Assembly (NCBI GenBank): GCA_025355935.1
Contig: JANXYS010000526.1
Span: 1-8,679 of the forward strand
Direction of reading: 5' to 3'
Source: Chitinophagales bacterium
GTDB lineage: Bacteria; Bacteroidota; Bacteroidia; Chitinophagales; Chitinophagaceae
Length of the DNA: 8,679 nt
Both the position numbers and the translations under genes were made by a program. The notes under the pieces are model-generated. The model saw only the letters and a program-made list of their open reading frames with translations, did not search any database and was not told the origin of the DNA. Positions 5,844 through 8,679 of this stretch are shown here, piece by piece (within the stretch, counting starts at the first letter, position 1; each line of letters begins with the position of its first letter).

Positions 5844-5862
5844 TAATACAATAAATGTATTA
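5844..5862 (+). other. Weak AT-rich hairpin after the cupin-like gene
   Basis: TAATACA ATAAA TGTATTA forms a 7-base stem with a 5-base loop, followed by CTTTTA, 25 bases after the stop codon. It is weak in pairing energy because it is nearly all A-T, and may be only an inefficient terminator or chance in AT-rich DNA. The stronger terminator lies about 180 bases further on. Confidence 0.25.
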
Positions 5863-6038
5863 CTTTTACGTCCTGCACAAAATTGCTATCTCCAATTCTA
5901 TCTTATTTAAAGCTTCCTGGAAATAATTTTCCATCTCCAATCATCTTTTCTGACTAATTAAGTGTAAATATTTATTTATTCATACATAATATTATAAGTA
6001 CCTCGCAAAGTTTTTCTTGTGGTTTCAGAGGTAAGCAA

Positions 6039-6073
6039 GGCCGGTGATTTTTATCACTGGCCATATTTTTTTT
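6039..6073 (+). terminator. Rho-independent terminator of the cupin-like transcript
   Basis: GGCCGGTGA (6039-6047) pairs with TCACTGGCC (6054-6062) across a 6-base loop, with one G-U wobble, and is followed by ATA and eight Ts (6066-6073). The wobble becomes an A-C mismatch on the opposite strand, which also lacks a T-tract, so it acts mainly on plus-strand transcription. It lies 220 bases after the cupin-like stop in otherwise gene-free AT-rich DNA (5819-6038), and its T-tract overlaps the convergent DUF2461 stop codon. Confidence 0.8.
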
Positions 6074-6737
6074 AATCAAGGGATTGATTAATAAAATCAA
6101 TGAATGGCTTTACTGCCCCGAATCCTGAAGCAACAACTTTTACAAATGAGGGGGAATATAAATCAGCATCGTTAAACTGAGTGGTAGTTACAAAACTTTT
6201 CATTTTCAGAAAATTGATCGCCGGATTACTTTCATCATACCCCTTAGGCGGTCGGGTGAGGGTGTTATCACCAGAAAGACCGTTAGGAAAATGCTTTTTA
6301 AATTTAGTTGCCCCCGTAATTTTTTGCCATTCGCTAAAATTGTAGTCTATTTCCTGCCGAATCTTAGAAAGTGCCGGTCCTTCCGGCTGCCAAATACCTG
6401 CAGCCATAAAACTTTTACCAGGCTGAACGTGGATGTAATATCCAGCCCCATTCCCTTTTTTTCCCTCCCTATTAAAGTAAGCAGACATATTGTTTTTATA
6501 AGGGCTTTTATTTTTGCTGAAACGCACGTCCCTATTAATGCGAAATGTGCAATTCTTTGCTAACTGTCCACTGATCGATGGATCAGAAACAGAAATGGCG
6601 GGGATCAGTTTTTCAACAAAAGCTAAAAAGTCGGCTTTTGCATTTTCGTATTCAGGTCGGTGAGCCTCGAACCAGGCACGATCATTATTCTTCTCTAGCA
6701 GTGAAAGAAATTTTATAATTCGTTTATCAATCATCAT
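6072..6737 (-). CDS. DUF2461 (TIGR02453) family protein
   Basis: The 221-residue protein belongs to the DUF2461 family, common in Bacteroidota and without an established biochemical function. Signatures are FLSLLEKNNDRAWFEAHR (10-27), FRINRDVRFSKNKSPYKNN (65-83) and GYYIHVQPGKSFMAAGIW (99-116); length matches the family (about 220). The frame extends 10 codons further upstream to a TTG at 6767, but this lies against the preceding terminator and upstream of the -7 element at 6755-6762. I therefore take the ATG at 6737; 6734 is equally possible. No signal peptide or membrane segment is visible, so a cytoplasmic protein is likely. It appears to be a single-gene unit, separated from the HNH gene by the terminator at 6770-6803 and converging on the cupin-like gene. 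Confidence 0.88.
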   Translation of the reverse strand: MMIDKRIIKFLSLLEKNNDRAWFEAHRPEYENAKADFLAFVEKLIPAISVSDPSISGQLAKNCTFRINRDVRFSKNKSPYKNNMSAYFNREGKKGNGAGYYIHVQPGKSFMAAGIWQPEGPALSKIRQEIDYNFSEWQKITGATKFKKHFPNGLSGDNTLTRPPKGYDESNPAINFLKMKSFVTTTQFNDADLYSPSFVKVVASGFGAVKPFIDFINQSLD

Positions 6738-6754
6738 CAACTTATTTAAGGCAG

Positions 6755-6762
6755 CAAATTTA
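6755..6762 (-). promoter_or_regulatory. Putative -7 element of the DUF2461 gene
   Basis: The minus strand reads TAAATTTG, a full match to TAnnTTTG, 17 bases before the ATG at 6737 and just downstream of the HNH-gene terminator. It predicts a leader of about 12 bases and argues against the TTG start at 6767. No -33 TTG at the usual spacing is seen; the upstream promoter region overlaps the terminator stem. Confidence 0.4.
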
Positions 6763-6769
6763 CTCAATA

Positions 6770-6803
6770 AAAAAAGGAAACGTCTTTCAACGTTTCCTTT
6801 TTT
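6770..6803 (-). terminator. Strong rho-independent terminator of the HNH gene
   Basis: On the plus strand AAAAAAGGAAACG (6770-6782) and CGTTTCCTTTTTT (6791-6803) are perfect 13-base complements around an 8-base loop. Read on the minus strand, it begins 17 bases after the HNH-gene stop and ends in a run of seven Ts. The stem also ends in six Ts on the plus strand, so it could work in both directions. Confidence 0.88.
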
Positions 6804-6820
6804 GAATCATAATGTTATTC

Positions 6821-7381
6821 TTAAACCTGCGCCCAGTTCTCGCCGCTTTTAATTCGGTACACAGTCATTTCACTTACGTCATATTTTTCGGCCAGTTGTT
6901 TATAAGTAAGTTTACGTTTTGGATTCTCGATAACCGACTTAATTGCCCTCACTTGGGAAAGACTCAATTTCAGTCCTTTTGTCCGGTTTGCCTGGCGTTG
7001 TTTATAAGCGATTTTCTCCGGGCTCCCCTGTTGGTGCCCGCTAGCTTCTTCCGTAGTTGCCCACTTAAGATTTTTAAAATTATTGTCCGTCTTTTTATGA
7101 TTGTTATGGATAACAAATTTTTGTTTCGGCGATTTTTTCGGGCAGAAATATCGTGCTACTTCACGATGGAGATAAATAGTTCCACTTCCCGTTTCAACGT
7201 GCAGGTTAAGCGTCCGGTATCCTGATGTAACGGACCCGTTCAGTAATTTGCCGTCCGCAATAACATCCTCATTGTAACTTGCTGCCCTGCCAAGGTTGGA
7301 GACAGCGTACTTTTTGCGGAGATTTTTGTGGCCGTTGAATAAAATTTGTTTCCAAATCTCTCCATTTAATTTTTTGACCAT
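6821..7381 (-). CDS. NUMOD4-HNH protein with C-terminal helix-turn-helix
   Basis: The 186-residue protein has three parts. A NUMOD4-like DNA-binding region (about 8-55) contains KYAVSNLGRAASY. An HNH-type segment (about 70-117) has LHREVARYFCP with His72, then FVIHNNHKKTDNNFKNLKWATTEE with His92 and Asn100, and His116. A C-terminal helix-turn-helix (about 155-182) has LTYKQLAEKYDVSEMTVYRIKSG followed by ENWAQV. Phage and intron HNH proteins usually read NHIDGNKxNN where this one has IHNNHKKTDNN. As far as I recall, this variant form recurs in freestanding chromosomal proteins of Bacteroidota. It may be a nicking or homing-type endonuclease, or a DNA-binding protein that has lost cleavage. No intron or intein is visible nearby. 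It lies 66 bases after ligA and ends at a strong terminator. A weak -7-like TATATTTA occurs at 7434-7427 on the minus strand. Confidence 0.82.
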   Translation of the reverse strand: MVKKLNGEIWKQILFNGHKNLRKKYAVSNLGRAASYNEDVIADGKLLNGSVTSGYRTLNLHVETGSGTIYLHREVARYFCPKKSPKQKFVIHNNHKKTDNNFKNLKWATTEEASGHQQGSPEKIAYKQRQANRTKGLKLSLSQVRAIKSVIENPKRKLTYKQLAEKYDVSEMTVYRIKSGENWAQV

Positions 7382-7447
7382 TATGTTCGTTTTATAGTTT
7401 AAGAGTAGTTTACGGATGTCTTCCTATAAATATAATGTTTTTTTTTA

Positions 7448-8679
7448 CTAAGAACTAAGCATTTTTAAAAAATCATCTTCACTTAATATTTTGATACCCG
7501 GAATTTTTTTTGCTTTCTCCAATTTGCTGCCTGCATCATCGCCAACAACGAGGTAGTTTAGTTTACTACTAACGCCGCCAAGAATCTTTCCACCCGCGGC
7601 CTCTATCCGTTCTTCTGCTTCGGTTCTTTTCAATTTATTAAGCGTCCCGGTGAAAAGAAAACTTATCCCGGAAAATGTTCCCGAGGCTAATGATGCTGAA
7701 GCTGTTCGCTCAATGGATACTCCCAGTTCCTTTAATTTTCTGAGGATGGCTACATTATCGTGGTTTTTAAAAAACTCTGTAATGCTCGAAGCTACCTTAA
7801 CCCCTACATCATCAATTTGCCGTAAAGTTTCTTCTGAAAAATCGGCGAGTTCGAATATGCCGGAAACTGATTGGGCCAGTGTCTTAGCAGTTGTTTCACC
7901 CACATACCTTATTCCCAAAGAATAAATCAACCTATGGAGTGGCTGCGATTTAGCAGATTCAATTGCTGATAACAAATTCTCGATTGATTTTGAACCGAGA
8001 CCTTCTAACCCACCTAATTTATCGGCGGTTAATTCGAAAATTGAGGGGATATCTTTTATCAGTCCCAGTTCATAAAATTTTCGAACGTTAGCCTCACCGA
8101 AGCTGCGTATATCCATCGCATCTTTACTTACAAAATGGATAATTCTTTCAACAACCTGCGCCTTGCAATTAATATTTATACAGCGCCATACGGCCTCCTC
8201 TCCTGTTTTAAAAAGATCATCATGACAGACCGGGCAATTCTTTATAAACACTATAGGTTGTTCGGCGCCTGTTCGTTTTTCGGTCAGCGACCGTACTATC
8301 TGCGGTATCACATCGCCACTGCGTTCGATTAAAATCGCGTCCCCCAGCATAAGATCTTTCTCCCGAATATACTCTTCATTATGAACAGAAATACTCCCAA
8401 CGGTAACGCCACTCACCTGTACCGGTGCGATCTTCGCCACTGGTGTCACTGCGCCAGTTCGGCCAACCTGGTATTCTATATCAAGCAATTTACTGGTTGC
8501 CTGCCGGGCTTTAAATTTATAGGCAATAGCCCAGCGTGGGTGATGAGAAGTCATACCTAATTTATCCTGCAGAATAAGGTTATTCACTTTTATCACCATG
8601 CCATCAATTTCATACGGCAGGTCATCGCGCTCACCTTCAAATTCCTGTATAAAATGAACGACCGCTTCAATACCCTTTA
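7448..8679 (-). CDS. ligA: NAD-dependent DNA ligase LigA, C-terminal 60% (5' end outside window)
   Basis: LigA seals nicks in DNA during replication and repair, using NAD+ as adenylate donor. The frame is open to the right edge, so the ATG at 8599 is internal; 409 residues are visible. In order they show the end of the nucleotidyltransferase domain with LPYEIDGMVIKVN (20-32; Lys30 matches E. coli Lys290) and RWAIAYKF. The OB fold has VGRTGAVTPVAKIAPVQVSG, and the zinc finger has cysteines spaced C-x2-C-x14-C-x4-C. The helix-hairpin-helix region includes LEGLGSKSIENLL, YVGETTAKTLA and IDDVGVKVASSI. A C-terminal BRCT domain (FLFTGTLNKLKR, then LNYLVVGDDAGSKLEKA) ends it. The length after Lys30 (379) is nearly that of E. 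coli (381), so about 260 N-terminal residues are missing, including the adenylated lysine. No hairpin terminator follows the stop. Confidence 0.96.
   Translation of the reverse strand, partial: KGIEAVVHFIQEFEGERDDLPYEIDGMVIKVNNLILQDKLGMTSHHPRWAIAYKFKARQATSKLLDIEYQVGRTGAVTPVAKIAPVQVSGVTVGSISVHNEEYIREKDLMLGDAILIERSGDVIPQIVRSLTEKRTGAEQPIVFIKNCPVCHDDLFKTGEEAVWRCININCKAQVVERIIHFVSKDAMDIRSFGEANVRKFYELGLIKDIPSIFELTADKLGGLEGLGSKSIENLLSAIESAKSQPLHRLIYSLGIRYVGETTAKTLAQSVSGIFELADFSEETLRQIDDVGVKVASSITEFFKNHDNVAILRKLKELGVSIERTASASLASGTFSGISFLFTGTLNKLKRTEAEERIEAAGGKILGGVSSKLNYLVVGDDAGSKLEKAKKIPGIKILSEDDFLKMLSS

Noticed and set aside
5855..5926. Small plus-strand frame starting MYYFYVLHK, reminiscent of GIY-YIG endonuclease starts
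   Set aside because: Only 23 codons, the similarity ends after about eight residues, and it lies in AT-rich spacer overlapping a hairpin.
6738..6767. TTG start giving a longer DUF2461 protein
   Set aside because: TTG is a rare start, it abuts the upstream terminator and precedes the likely -7 element; ATG codons at 6737 and 6734 match the family start.
6812..7225. Plus-strand 137-codon open frame opposite the HNH gene
   Set aside because: It is an antisense shadow; the minus-strand frame has clear NUMOD4, HNH and helix-turn-helix motifs and its own terminator.
7448..7459. CTAAG-AA-CTAAG direct repeat at the ligA stop
   Set aside because: Short, partly coding and not palindromic; no terminator or operator reading is supported.

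Overview
The window looks like a chromosomal segment of a Bacteroidota member, probably a Chitinophagaceae- or Sphingobacteriaceae-type soil or aquatic bacterium. The reasons are moderate GC with AT-rich spacers, almost no Shine-Dalgarno sequences before start codons, several close matches to the Bacteroidota -7 promoter element TAnnTTTG just upstream of genes, and protein variants typical of that phylum (NUMOD4-HNH protein, DUF2461, JmjC/cupin-like protein). The phylum call is inference; no rRNA or marker gene is present.

Layout. Positions 1-136 hold one end of an IS66-like insertion sequence, with the first 22 codons of its small accessory gene leaving the window. A 218-base spacer follows, with no convincing gene. 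Positions 355-4759, all on the minus strand, form an aerobic phenylacetate (paa) locus. In transcription order it reads tetR regulator, paaE, paaA, an OsmC-like gene, paaB, paaC. Divergent from tetR is a JmjC/cupin-like putative dioxygenase gene (4946-5818), followed by a rho-independent terminator. The rest is minus strand: a DUF2461 gene, a NUMOD4/HNH/HTH protein with a strong terminator, and the 3' 60% of ligA, whose 5' end lies beyond the right edge.

How the genes work together. PaaA, PaaB, PaaC and PaaE are subunits of the phenylacetyl-CoA 1,2-epoxidase. PaaE passes electrons from NAD(P)H through FAD and a 2Fe-2S centre to the di-iron centre of PaaA, PaaC is the structural partner of PaaA, and PaaB is a small bridging subunit. 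paaD, the Fe-S maturation gene usually next to paaC, is not in the window; the IS66-like end lies where it might be expected. An OsmC-family thiol protein is translationally coupled to paaA and may protect against peroxide from uncoupled turnover (inference).

Regulation. Two similar palindromes with core CTAAYNNNNRTTAG lie at the putative tetR promoter and at the putative paaA promoter. This suggests that the TetR protein represses itself with paaE and, separately, paaA-osmC-paaB-paaC. This small regulatory circuit and the OsmC insertion are the most interesting points. I do not see an evidently new defence or mobile system; most of the window is recognisable metabolism and housekeeping.
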